Assembly: GCF_009183365.2 (NCBI RefSeq) | Contig: NZ_CP068230.1 | Location: forward strand, 2,323,001-2,387,000 | DNA from: Shewanella algae | GTDB taxonomy: Bacteria > Pseudomonadota > Gammaproteobacteria > Enterobacterales > Shewanellaceae | Reading direction: 5' to 3' | DNA length: 64,000 nt | Shown: positions 24,114 to 34,433 of the stretch, one piece after another | Position numbering within the stretch: the first letter of the stretch is position 1 | Layout of the letters: every line of letters starts with the position of its first letter | The notes under the pieces: generated by a model | What the model saw: only the letters and a program-made list of their open reading frames with translations | Databases searched by the model: none | Told to the model about the DNA's origin: nothing | Position numbers and translations under genes: made by a program

Positions 24114-25799
24114 ATGCCCCAGGTATGGATGGGAGTCTGGTTTCCGCAGCTATTGCTGCAATATCAGCGTTATCGCCTGACTATGCTCGACAATATGACG
24201 GGCACTATGACCGGTACTATGACAGGAAGTATGGCAGGTAGTGGTGCGGCTCAGGTTCAAATACGCGCTCAAACTCAGCCCCAAACCCAAAATCAACCAA
24301 AAGCAGTGCCAACCGCTGCGGCGTCAGAGCCTTTTGATCCCCAAGTCCCCATGGCCTTGTATGACAGCCGGAAGCTGGTCATACATTCGGCCTGTCCCGC
24401 CGCTCAAGCAAAAGGCGTTACAGCGGGGATGAGTGTCGGCAGCGCCCAGTCGCTGTTGGGAGAGTTGCAACTCTGGCCACTGCAGGAGGTGGACAGCGAG
24501 GCGTTGCGGGATTGGTTATGTCAGTGGAGCTATGATTTCAGCGCCAGAATCTGGCCGCCGTTGTTATCCGGGCTTACTGAACAAGCTGCCAAAAACGCGG
24601 CCGATGCGCGCTGGCCTACAGATACACTGCTGCTGGAAGTGGGGTCCATGGTTAAACTGTTTGGCAGTTTGAGTGCCATTGTCGAGGCTTATCTCAACAA
24701 AGTCGCCGACTATGGTCTGGAATGCTCATTGGTGCTGGCACACAGACCGCTGGATGCGGCGATATTGGCGCGGCATACTCACGTCGGCATCAGCGCGGTA
24801 TCAGCTGCCTTCATGAGCTCACCCACAGCTGAAAAAGCCGGGCGCCTCAAGGTGCATCACGGCTTACCGCCAGATTTACCACTGGATTTGCTGCCATTAA
24901 TCCAAGAGGAGCGGCAACGACTCGGCGCGCTTGGCCTGACGACTCTAGCCATGCTTGATGCCTTACCCCTTGCCGAGTTGGGGCGGCGCTTTGGTCAAGG
25001 TTTGCTGCAGCTGCTGGCACAAATCCAGGGGCGCTTGCCCTGTTGCCGCAAGGGATATGAGTTACCCGAACAGTTTCAGGCAAGGTTGACCTTGCTGCAT
25101 GATGTTGAGTGGGTTCAGGGATTGCTGTTTCCATTGCAAAAACTGCTGGGGGAATTGGCAACCTATTTGCGGATCAGGCAGTTGGCGGTGCAACGGTTGG
25201 AGCTGTGGCTGAAGTTTCGCGAGCCAGAGACGCGGGCGCTGCAACTGACACTCAACTATCCCTTCGGGGAATATCAACTGCAGGGGTTATCTCAGCTCTG
25301 CCGTTTACAGCTGGAAGGATTGCAACTGCCGAGCCCGGTCGTCGATATTGAGCTGCGAGCCAGGCAGTTTGTGTCGCAGCAGCTGGGTAGTCGAGAGTTG
25401 ACCGAGTCCAGAGAAGGGCAGCAGCAGGATGCCAATCAATTACTCGCCAGATTACAGGCCAGGTTAGGTAGCCATAAGGTGCGCTCTTTGGTGTTGGCGG
25501 CCGATCCCATGCCTGAACTGGCCAGCACTGCGGCTCCCCTGACTCGTTGGCCGCCACCGGCAAGGCCGCCCGTTCAGCCGTCGCTGGCACTGCGGCCTCT
25601 TTGGCTGCTGCAAGAGCCGCAAGCCATTGCTCCTGAAGCCGTAGAGCTGCTGAGGGGGCCTGAAAGGTTACAAAGCCCCTGGCATTCAGGGCCTTTCCCC
25701 TGCCGGGATTATTTTCTTGCCCATCATAAGGAGAGCGGCGGTCTGTGTTGGCTGTTTCGCACCGCTAATGGGCTCTTTCTGCACGCTTGGTTCAGCTGA
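24114..25799 (+). CDS. imuB: ImuB, Y-family polymerase-like mutasome protein
   Basis: The 561-residue protein has the Y-family fold used as a clamp-binding hub for DnaE2. Landmarks are the N-terminal WMGVWFPQLLLQYQ, ALYDSRKLVIHSACPAAQAKGVTAGMSVGSAQSL, LLLEVGSMVKLFGS (where active polymerases carry catalytic acids) and a little-finger-like region near residues 330-450. The acidic residues of DinB motifs are largely missing, as expected for ImuB. An insertion of about 50 residues separates the first strand from the next block; it begins with four tetrapeptide repeats (MTGT type, residues 28-43) and continues Gln/Thr-rich. The ATG at 24114 is one base past the imuA stop, and the stop overlaps the dnaE2 start. 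Confidence 0.88.
   Translation: MPQVWMGVWFPQLLLQYQRYRLTMLDNMTGTMTGTMTGSMAGSGAAQVQIRAQTQPQTQNQPKAVPTAAASEPFDPQVPMALYDSRKLVIHSACPAAQAKGVTAGMSVGSAQSLLGELQLWPLQEVDSEALRDWLCQWSYDFSARIWPPLLSGLTEQAAKNAADARWPTDTLLLEVGSMVKLFGSLSAIVEAYLNKVADYGLECSLVLAHRPLDAAILARHTHVGISAVSAAFMSSPTAEKAGRLKVHHGLPPDLPLDLLPLIQEERQRLGALGLTTLAMLDALPLAELGRRFGQGLLQLLAQIQGRLPCCRKGYELPEQFQARLTLLHDVEWVQGLLFPLQKLLGELATYLRIRQLAVQRLELWLKFREPETRALQLTLNYPFGEYQLQGLSQLCRLQLEGLQLPSPVVDIELRARQFVSQQLGSRELTESREGQQQDANQLLARLQARLGSHKVRSLVLAADPMPELASTAAPLTRWPPPARPPVQPSLALRPLWLLQEPQAIAPEAVELLRGPERLQSPWHSGPFPCRDYFLAHHKESGGLCWLFRTANGLFLHAWFS
24195..24242 (+). repeat. Four in-frame 12-bp repeats in imuB
   Basis: Four 12-bp units (ATGACGGGCACT type) encode MTGT, MTGT, MTGS and MAGS. 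They open a Gln/Thr/Pro-rich insertion that runs to about 24330. Confidence 0.8.
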
Positions 25800-28700
25800 T
25801 GTACGCCGAATTGCATGCTATTTCCAATTACAGCTTTTTGCGCGGGGCTTCCCACCCGGATGAGTTGGTGCAGCAGGCCGCCAAACTGGGCTATGAGGCC
25901 ATCGCCATTACCGACGAGTGCTCTCTGGCGGGTGTGGTCAAGGCGCATGAGGCCGCCAAACAAAGCGATATCAAGCTGATTGTCGGCGCCGAATTCCACC
26001 TGCCGGAAGGCTGCCTGGTACTGCTGGCAAGAAATCGCCGGGGCTATGGTCTTATCAGCACTCTGATAACCCGGGGGCGGCGCCGGGCCGATAAGGGCAA
26101 GTATCGGTTAACCCTGGATGATTTTGCGGCCATTGACCGCGGCTGCTTTTGCCTGTGGCGGCCACCATCTGTGAGCGAGTTGCTGGCGCAAGCCGACTTG
26201 CAAAGCACTGAGCACCAAAGCCTAAGTCAGCAAACTCCTTGGTTGACGCAGCTGCAGCAGCGCAGTCTGGCACAATTGAATGCCCTGGCGACACGGGTCA
26301 AAGCCGTGTTTTCACTGCCGCTTTATCTCTTGATGGAGCGGCAATTGCAACCCGGAGAGGCTTGGTATCTCGAGGCCTGTGAGGTGCTGTCGAATCGTTT
26401 TTCCCTTCCCTGTGTCGCCGCCGGTAATGTGCAGATGCATCTTGCAGAGCGGCAAAGGCTGCACGATGTACTCAGCTGTATCCGCCATGGCCGCGCCGTG
26501 CCCATGGCCGGTGAGCTGTTATCGGGCAATGCCGAAATGGCGCTTAAGCCGATAACCGCTATGGCCAGGCGTCATCCCCAAGCCTGGTTGGCAAGGAGTT
26601 GTGAGCTGGCGTCCCGGTGCCATTTCAACTTGGATGAACTCAAATATGAGTACCCGGCCGAGTTGGTGCCAAGCGGCCTAAGCGCCAGTGAATATCTGGC
26701 GCAGGAGGTGGAAAAGGGCGCCCGCAGGCGTTTTGGCGAGGCGATAACACCTGAAGTGCAGACTCAGTATCGGCGCGAGCTCAAGCTGATTGCCGAGCTC
26801 AATTACGAATACTTTTTCCTGACCATCTATGATCTGGTCTGTTTTGCCACCAGGCAAGGGATACTGCATCAGGGACGTGGCTCGGCCGCCAACTCTGTGG
26901 TCTGTTATTGCCTCGGGATCACCGAGGTGGATCCTACCAAGGTCAACATGCTGTTTGAGCGTTTTATTTCCAAGGAGCGCCATGAGCCGCCGGATATCGA
27001 TGTCGATTTTGAACATGAACGCCGCGAAGAGGTGATCCAGTATATCTACCAAAAATATGGCCGCGAGCGTGCAGCCCTGGCCGCCAGTGTGATCACTTAT
27101 CGTTTCAAGAGTGCCATGAAAGATGTTGGTAAGGCCCTGGGGCTCAGCGAGCAACGGCTGGATGAGCTGATAGGCGCTGTCGATCGCCGCGATCCGCAAG
27201 TGCCTTGGCAGCAGCAGTTGCAACAAGGCAAGCTGTTGCCACAACAAGGTTTGGGGCAGTGGTTGTTGCCGCTGGTGGAGACCCTGATGGGTTTTCCAAG
27301 GCACTTGTCGCAACATGTCGGCGGCTTTGTGATTTCGGCCGGGCCATTGGCCGAGCTGGTGCCGGTAGAGAATGCCGCCATGGCCAAGCGCACTGTGATC
27401 CAATGGGACAAGGATGATCTCGAGAGTCTGGGGCTGTTAAAGGTCGATGTATTGGCGTTGGGAATGCTGACCGCGATCCGCAAATGTTTCGAGTTGATCT
27501 CCCGTCACATTCGTCCCTTTGCCATGTCGGATATTCGCTGGGAAGATCCGGCCGTCTATCGTATGTTGCAGCAGGGCGACAGCATGGGGGTGTTTCAGGT
27601 GGAATCGCGCGCCCAGACCAGCATGCTGCCAAGGCTCAAACCCGCCTGTTATTACGATCTGGTAATACAGATAGCCATAGTGCGCCCGGGTCCAATTCAA
27701 GGAGACATGGTGCATCCCTTTCTGCGCCGCCGCGATAAAATCGAGCCGGTTACTTTTCCTTCGGCCGAGGTGGAAGGCGTGTTGTCACGCACTATGGGGG
27801 TGCCCATTTTTCAGGAGCAGGTGATCCAATTGGCCATGGTCGCCGCAGGTTTCAGTGGCGGGGAAGCCGATCAATTGCGCCGCGCCATGGCCAGTTGGAA
27901 ACGCAGTGGCGAGCTGGAGCAATTTGAACACAAGCTGCTTCAGGGGATGACGGCCCGAGGCTATAGTGACACCTTTGCCAGGCAGATATTCAACCAGATC
28001 CGCGGCTTCGGCGAATATGGTTTTCCCGAGTCTCATTCGGCCAGCTTTGCGCTCCTGGCCTATGTTTCGGCCTTTCTCAAACACTATTACCCAGTGGCGT
28101 TTTGCTGCGCCTTGCTCAACAGTCAACCCATGGGTTTTTACAGCCCGTCACAGCTTATTCAGGATCTTCGTCATCATGGCGGCCTGGTGTTGCCGGTTTG
28201 CATCAACCTCAGTCAGTGGCACAGCACACTGGAGCGACAAACCGATGGCTCCTTGGCACTGCGCCTCGGGTTCAGGTTGGTCAAGGGATTATCCGAGCAC
28301 AGCGCCGCCAAGATAGTAGCGGGTCGGAACGAGGGCTTTACTCACTTGTCGCAGTTGGCGGCTCTGGCACTGCCAAGGCGTGAGCAGGAGGCGCTGGCCA
28401 GCGCCAATGCCTTTGCTACCCTGGGCGGCGATCGCCATCAGAGCAGGTGGCAGTTGGCCGCCCGTCAGCAGAGTTTGCCTCTGTTTGAGCAGCCGGACGA
28501 GGCCGATTTTCGCCCTGAAACCGCCTTGCCTGAGGTCACCGAAGTCGATGCCTTGCTGGCTGACTACGCCTGTACCGGGCTAACTCTGGGGCGCCATCCT
28601 CTGGCACTGCTCAGAGAGCAGGGGTTACTCGGCAAGTGTCACAGCGCCGCCTCTTTATGGCAGTGTCGTCATGGGCAGAATGTGACTGTGGCGGGGCTGG

Positions 28701-28957
28701 TGGTCGGCAGGCAAAGGCCTGGCACCGCCAGTGGAGTCACCTTCATCACCCTCGAAGATGAAACCGGCAATGTTAATCTGGTGGTATGGAGTGATACGGC
28801 CAGAGCCCAGAGACAGGCTTATTTGAGCGCCAGGATCCTCAAGGTGAGCGGGGTCGTGGAATTTTCGTCCGGCGTATTGCATCTGCTGGCCGGTCGGCTG
28901 GAGGATATCTCGGGCAGTATGCACGCGCTGGTGGTAAACTCGCGGGATTTCCATTAG
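25799..28957 (+). CDS. dnaE2: Error-prone DNA polymerase DnaE2 (ImuC)
   Basis: The 1052-residue C-family polymerase starts with a PHP domain (YAELHAISNYSFLRGASHPDELV; ITDECSLAGVVKAHEAA). The palm contains the catalytic DIDVDFEHERREEV motif near residues 400-410 and GRGSAANSVVCYCLGI. The C terminus has tandem helix-hairpin-helix segments and an OB-fold (VTVAGLVVGRQRP to VNLVVW). It performs damage-induced mutagenesis with ImuA and ImuB. Its ATG overlaps the imuB stop (ATGA/TGATG arrangement). All three genes lie behind the LexA-controlled promoter at 22899-22942. Confidence 0.95.
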   Translation: MYAELHAISNYSFLRGASHPDELVQQAAKLGYEAIAITDECSLAGVVKAHEAAKQSDIKLIVGAEFHLPEGCLVLLARNRRGYGLISTLITRGRRRADKGKYRLTLDDFAAIDRGCFCLWRPPSVSELLAQADLQSTEHQSLSQQTPWLTQLQQRSLAQLNALATRVKAVFSLPLYLLMERQLQPGEAWYLEACEVLSNRFSLPCVAAGNVQMHLAERQRLHDVLSCIRHGRAVPMAGELLSGNAEMALKPITAMARRHPQAWLARSCELASRCHFNLDELKYEYPAELVPSGLSASEYLAQEVEKGARRRFGEAITPEVQTQYRRELKLIAELNYEYFFLTIYDLVCFATRQGILHQGRGSAANSVVCYCLGITEVDPTKVNMLFERFISKERHEPPDIDVDFEHERREEVIQYIYQKYGRERAALAASVITYRFKSAMKDVGKALGLSEQRLDELIGAVDRRDPQVPWQQQLQQGKLLPQQGLGQWLLPLVETLMGFPRHLSQHVGGFVISAGPLAELVPVENAAMAKRTVIQWDKDDLESLGLLKVDVLALGMLTAIRKCFELISRHIRPFAMSDIRWEDPAVYRMLQQGDSMGVFQVESRAQTSMLPRLKPACYYDLVIQIAIVRPGPIQGDMVHPFLRRRDKIEPVTFPSAEVEGVLSRTMGVPIFQEQVIQLAMVAAGFSGGEADQLRRAMASWKRSGELEQFEHKLLQGMTARGYSDTFARQIFNQIRGFGEYGFPESHSASFALLAYVSAFLKHYYPVAFCCALLNSQPMGFYSPSQLIQDLRHHGGLVLPVCINLSQWHSTLERQTDGSLALRLGFRLVKGLSEHSAAKIVAGRNEGFTHLSQLAALALPRREQEALASANAFATLGGDRHQSRWQLAARQQSLPLFEQPDEADFRPETALPEVTEVDALLADYACTGLTLGRHPLALLREQGLLGKCHSAASLWQCRHGQNVTVAGLVVGRQRPGTASGVTFITLEDETGNVNLVVWSDTARAQRQAYLSARILKVSGVVEFSSGVLHLLAGRLEDISGSMHALVVNSRDFH

Positions 28958-28987
28958 CCGATAACCCATTTTAAGCTGCTGTTGCCT

Positions 28988-29569
28988 GTGAAAATAATCC
29001 TGCTGACCCATGAAAGAGAGCTGAATCGAGCCAGTAATACAGCCACCCTGGCGCTTAATGCTTATCCGACTCTCTGTAAGCGGGTATTGTGGGCGCGTAA
29101 AGCCCCGGATGCTTGGCTAATGGAGCACTTGTCTTTGGGGCGAACAGCCTTACTCTATCCGCAAACCGAAGAAAGTACTTCGCGAACTCAAGCTGCAAAT
29201 GAAAGCCCAAACCAAAGCCCGGCTCAGGGCGCAACATTGCCTCAAGACGCTACTCAGGAAGCCGCTCAGAAAGCTGATCTGAAATTAGGGAAGCCGCTAA
29301 ATTCGCTGGTCATACTCGATGCAACCTGGCAGGAGGCCGGCAAGATGTATCGCCAAAGCCCCTATCTGCAGTCGCTTGCCAGAGTCGAGCTGCAAACAGA
29401 GCAGGACTCGGCGTTTCGCTTGCGGCGCAATCAGCGCCAGGGCGGGTTATGTACCTTGGAATGTATTGCGGCTGTTTGGCAAAACTTGGGGGGAGACTAT
29501 AGTATCGCCGCCAGGCGGTTACTCAGTGAGTTTAATCAATGGCAGGCAGAGATAAGAGCTCCGGCCTAG
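28988..29569 (+). CDS. DTW-domain protein, probable tRNA-uridine aminocarboxypropyltransferase
   Basis: The roughly 193-residue protein has THERELNRASNTATLAL at the N terminus, then LVILDATWQEAGKMYRQSPYLQSLARVEL and FRLRRNQRQGGLCTLECIAAV, matching the DTW family. Family members such as E. coli TapT add an aminocarboxypropyl group from SAM to a tRNA uridine. A Gln/Ala/Ser-rich insertion of about 40 residues (63-101) interrupts the domain. The start is either GTG at 28988, which begins the conserved KIILLTHE, or TTG at 28982. It lies 30 nt after dnaE2 and may be cotranscribed. Confidence 0.8.
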   Translation: MKIILLTHERELNRASNTATLALNAYPTLCKRVLWARKAPDAWLMEHLSLGRTALLYPQTEESTSRTQAANESPNQSPAQGATLPQDATQEAAQKADLKLGKPLNSLVILDATWQEAGKMYRQSPYLQSLARVELQTEQDSAFRLRRNQRQGGLCTLECIAAVWQNLGGDYSIAARRLLSEFNQWQAEIRAPA

Positions 29570-29638
29570 TTGTACAGTTGCAACAGCAAGCCGGAAGCCG
29601 TCTCTACGGCGGCGCTGAGTTAAGTCTATCCGCCTGCG

Positions 29639-30319
29639 TTAGATCACCGTCAGATAAACACACAGGAAATGGCAAACGGCGCCGCCCAACACAAACAGAT
29701 GCCAGATGGCATGATTGAAAGGGATCGCCTTGGTAGCGTAGAAGATCACCCCCAAGCTGTAGCTCAGGCCCCCGGCCAACAGCAAGTTGAACCCGGCAGT
29801 TGACAGATTATCGATAAGCTCAGGCAACACGGCGACGCAGAGCCAGCCCATGGCCAGATACAGCACCAGGCTCAGCGCCTTGAATCTGTGAATAAAGCAG
29901 CTCTTGAACACTATTCCCCCCAGTGCCAACGACCAGATGGCTATCAGCACCCATTCTTCCTGGGCATCGGCCAAAGTAATTAACATCAGTGGGGTATAGG
30001 TTCCGGCGATCAACAGATAGATGGCGCAGTGATCCAGCATCTTGAGGCGCCGTTTCCACACTGGCTGAGGAATGCTGTGATACAGGGTCGAGCAGAGGAA
30101 CAGCAGGATAATACTGCTGCCGTAGATGGTTACACCTGTTAACTGAATGGCGTCCAGCGAATGCCAGCCCTTGAGCAACATCAGCACCAACCCCAGAATG
30201 CCGGCAATCACACCCAAACCATGGCTGACGGCATTGGCTATCTCTTCATTCAGACTGTATCCAGCGGAAAACTGGCCATTGAACTGGGCTTCGGCTGCTG
30301 GGGCTTTGCTGTTGGGCAT
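29639..30319 (-). CDS. TrhA/hemolysin III family membrane protein (PAQR superfamily)
   Basis: The 226-residue protein has seven predicted membrane helices. Family signatures are EEIANAVSHGLGVIAGI, STLYHS, MLDHCAIYLLIAGTYTPLML and the C-terminal FNHAIWHLFVLGGAVCHF, which supply conserved His and Asp residues of the PAQR-type metal site. In E. coli the family (TrhA/YqfA) affects membrane energetics and homeostasis; the haemolysin name is historical. The 69-nt gap to the convergent DTW gene has no clear terminator. Confidence 0.9.
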   Translation of the reverse strand: MPNSKAPAAEAQFNGQFSAGYSLNEEIANAVSHGLGVIAGILGLVLMLLKGWHSLDAIQLTGVTIYGSSIILLFLCSTLYHSIPQPVWKRRLKMLDHCAIYLLIAGTYTPLMLITLADAQEEWVLIAIWSLALGGIVFKSCFIHRFKALSLVLYLAMGWLCVAVLPELIDNLSTAGFNLLLAGGLSYSLGVIFYATKAIPFNHAIWHLFVLGGAVCHFLCVYLTVI

Positions 30320-30684
30320 GATTGACTCTCTGGTTCGACCTCATTGAAAGTGAGTCTAACAGCGCCGTAGCGCCATGGCTAGATAAAAGTGTACAAGTGT
30401 TCGCTGAGATTGGTTTGTTCTTTGAACCGTATCGTCTGCATTTTTTGCAAACGTCTAATGTTGAACCTTAACAACTCGTTACCCGGCTTCCAAGTCGCTT
30501 TTTACAGTTATTTTGTTCAGAGGATTCCGTCAGTCTTATTCGACAAGGGTTTTACCTGTTTTGCTTGAAGCCATCGATTTGAGTTTGTAGCGTAAATTGC
30601 TTTTCAAACAAGGGAATGAACTTTTTGCCGAGGGTTTTTCTCTAACACTGAGTTTACATTCAGCGACGGATAAATCAGCGGCTT
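30320..30684. other. 365-bp intergenic region without recognised features
   Basis: A moderately A+T-rich region upstream of both the minus-strand TrhA gene and the plus-strand TonB/TolA-shaped gene. It must contain divergent promoters, but I see no convincing operator, RNA gene or open frame. Confidence 0.5.
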
Positions 30685-31836
30685 ATGCCTTCTCTTCCAG
30701 AAAAGTTTATTGCCAGCCGAGACGAAAGCTCGGCGGCAATGGCAAGCTTGAGCATCAGCATCCCGGGTAGGGATGCTGCCTTTGAGCTTGGTCTGGATGA
30801 AATCATTAATGCCTGCTCCTGCAAACCAAGCCATTCTCAATCACATTCGATTGCCCCTTTCTTTGCCCAATCGCCTTTTAGTCAACAGCTTGGGTTTCAA
30901 CCCCAATGCCTGGCGCAAGTTGGCATGGCTAAAAAAGCAGAGCAGGGGGATGGTGAGGCAAAGGGCAACGCCTTCAGCAGTTGGACTGTGGCGGGAGCCG
31001 CGCACTTAGTACTATTGCTGGGGTTATCTTGGTTTTGGCAGCAGGCCGAATGGCAAAGAGTGGTGACAGAGCCTGCCAAACCCAAGGCATTGCAATCCTA
31101 TCTGTATTTCAGTCAGCCCAGTCCAAAACAGTTAACGCCAGTGCCGAAAGCCTTGGAGGAAGAAGCAATAACCCAGCCCAAGGAAGCGATAGAGGTTAAA
31201 AAAGCTGACTCAAGCAACCGTTCTGAGCCACAAAAAAACGAGCAACAAAACACTGAGCCACGAAAACAGGCCGCCGAAGAGTCAGCGCAAGAGACTGAAC
31301 AAGTGGCTGTTCAAGACCAGAAAGAGCAAAGCATCCCCAAGACTCAGGCTCAAAGCGTTAAGCCTATTGGTAGAGTCATTGAAAAAACGAAAAATGCAGC
31401 CGTACCTGCGCCCGAGCGAGCAAATGACTTTAGATCGCAGCCGGCAGAGCAAGCCCAGCTGGACTTCAGTTCAAGCGCATTAAAGTCTGCCCGAAAAGTA
31501 CTGCAACACTCTCAACAGCAGGCGCTGCAGCAGCTATCACAGCAATATGCGGATAAGGCCACGGGACGTAAGAGCCTCAGTGAAATGGATGGGGAGATGG
31601 AGGTGCTTTGGGTCAATGACGCCGATGATTTCAATAAAGTGGCCAGTCTGGATCTGCCGCTCGACCCCAACCGTATCGTCAAGGATGGTGATACCTGTTA
31701 TCGGGTCGTCAAGGTGCCGACTCCGCTCAATCCCTATGCCGAAAACTTGGGGTTTCCATTTAAGTGCGGTCAGACAGAGATGGAAAAAGCACTCAAGGAG
31801 GCGGTGGCCAGCCGTCTAAAGCGGCTTGGTAAGTGA
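30685..31836 (+). CDS. TonB/TolA-shaped hypothetical protein
   Basis: The frame gives 383 residues. A single membrane segment (WTVAGAAHLVLLLGLSWFW, residues about 99-117) is followed by a long Pro/Glu/Lys/Gln-rich region (about 130-260) and a C-terminal domain with Cys pairs (DGDTCYRVVKV and GFPFKCGQTEMEKAL) that could form a disulfide in the periplasm. The shape resembles TonB or TolA, but no TonB C-terminal motif is recognised. The first 80 residues look unlike coding sequence of known proteins, and the true start may be the ATG at 30925 (MAKKAEQ), which has no better ribosome-binding site. The function is unknown. Confidence 0.65.
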   Translation: MPSLPEKFIASRDESSAAMASLSISIPGRDAAFELGLDEIINACSCKPSHSQSHSIAPFFAQSPFSQQLGFQPQCLAQVGMAKKAEQGDGEAKGNAFSSWTVAGAAHLVLLLGLSWFWQQAEWQRVVTEPAKPKALQSYLYFSQPSPKQLTPVPKALEEEAITQPKEAIEVKKADSSNRSEPQKNEQQNTEPRKQAAEESAQETEQVAVQDQKEQSIPKTQAQSVKPIGRVIEKTKNAAVPAPERANDFRSQPAEQAQLDFSSSALKSARKVLQHSQQQALQQLSQQYADKATGRKSLSEMDGEMEVLWVNDADDFNKVASLDLPLDPNRIVKDGDTCYRVVKVPTPLNPYAENLGFPFKCGQTEMEKALKEAVASRLKRLGK

Positions 31837-31965
31837 GTTTTGCAATCAATTTATTTGACTTGAAATAAATTTTTTGTTCAATTTTTGCGAGTATTTCCAT
31901 TTAATTCAGATAATTAAATTGTGATTTTAATGGATTTGATCCTGCGGCGCGTTTTGTCATTGGGC

Positions 31966-31995
31966 TTGTTTCCCGCTTCGGCTTGTGCTTATACT
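31966..31995 (+). promoter_or_regulatory. Promoter of the thiamine operon
   Basis: TTGTTT (31966-31971) and TATACT (31990-31995) are separated by 18 nt. Transcription would start just before the TPP riboswitch. Confidence 0.6.
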
Positions 31996-32005
31996 CGGCA
32001 GCAAT

Positions 32006-32088
32006 CTTGTCGGAGTGCCCTCTGGGCTGAGACCGTTTATTCGGGATCCGTTGAACCTGATCAGGCTAGCACCTGCGAAGGAAACAAG
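32006..32088 (+). ncRNA. TPP riboswitch (Thi box)
   Basis: The conserved TPP aptamer elements are present in order: CGGAGTGCC, GGGCTGAGA, the variable P3 hairpin region, TTGAACCTGATC, and GCTAGCACCTGCGAAGGAA. A P1 helix is formed by CTTGT (32006-32010) and ACAAG (32084-32088). The riboswitch represses thiC and downstream genes when thiamine pyrophosphate is abundant. Confidence 0.96.
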
Positions 32089-32329
32089 CATTCAGCTGCA
32101 GCATTACCGTAGCCACTGCGAGCAAAAATCTATGCCAAAGGCTTTAAAGAGCCGAGGCGATATCTGGCTTCTCAAGCGGACATTGAACTGACCTGAAACC
32201 ACGAGGTCAGTCTGCCAACACCGCCGGAGGAGGACTCCAAATCAAGGAGTTTAACCAGTCAGCTTGCGCCGCTTATTTATTCAACTCTCCTGACAAGCAA
32301 TTTCATTTTCCAAAAGAGTGAGCTTGCTT
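32089..32329 (+). promoter_or_regulatory. Long leader between riboswitch and thiC
   Basis: These 241 nt must hold the expression platform. CTGACC and GGTCAG near 32190-32215 can pair around AAACCACGA-like loop sequence, and GGAGGAGGACTCC near 32226-32240 is self-complementary. No classical hairpin plus T tract is visible, so the switching mechanism (translation, Rho or other) is undecided. A 19-codon ATG frame at 32133-32192 is probably chance. Confidence 0.4.
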
Positions 32330-34432
<2,103 letters not shown>

Positions 34433-34433
34433 A

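Noticed and set aside
32133..32192. Short leader ORF between TPP riboswitch and thiC
   Set aside because: It has 19 codons, no ribosome-binding site and no regulatory codon pattern such as runs of one amino acid.
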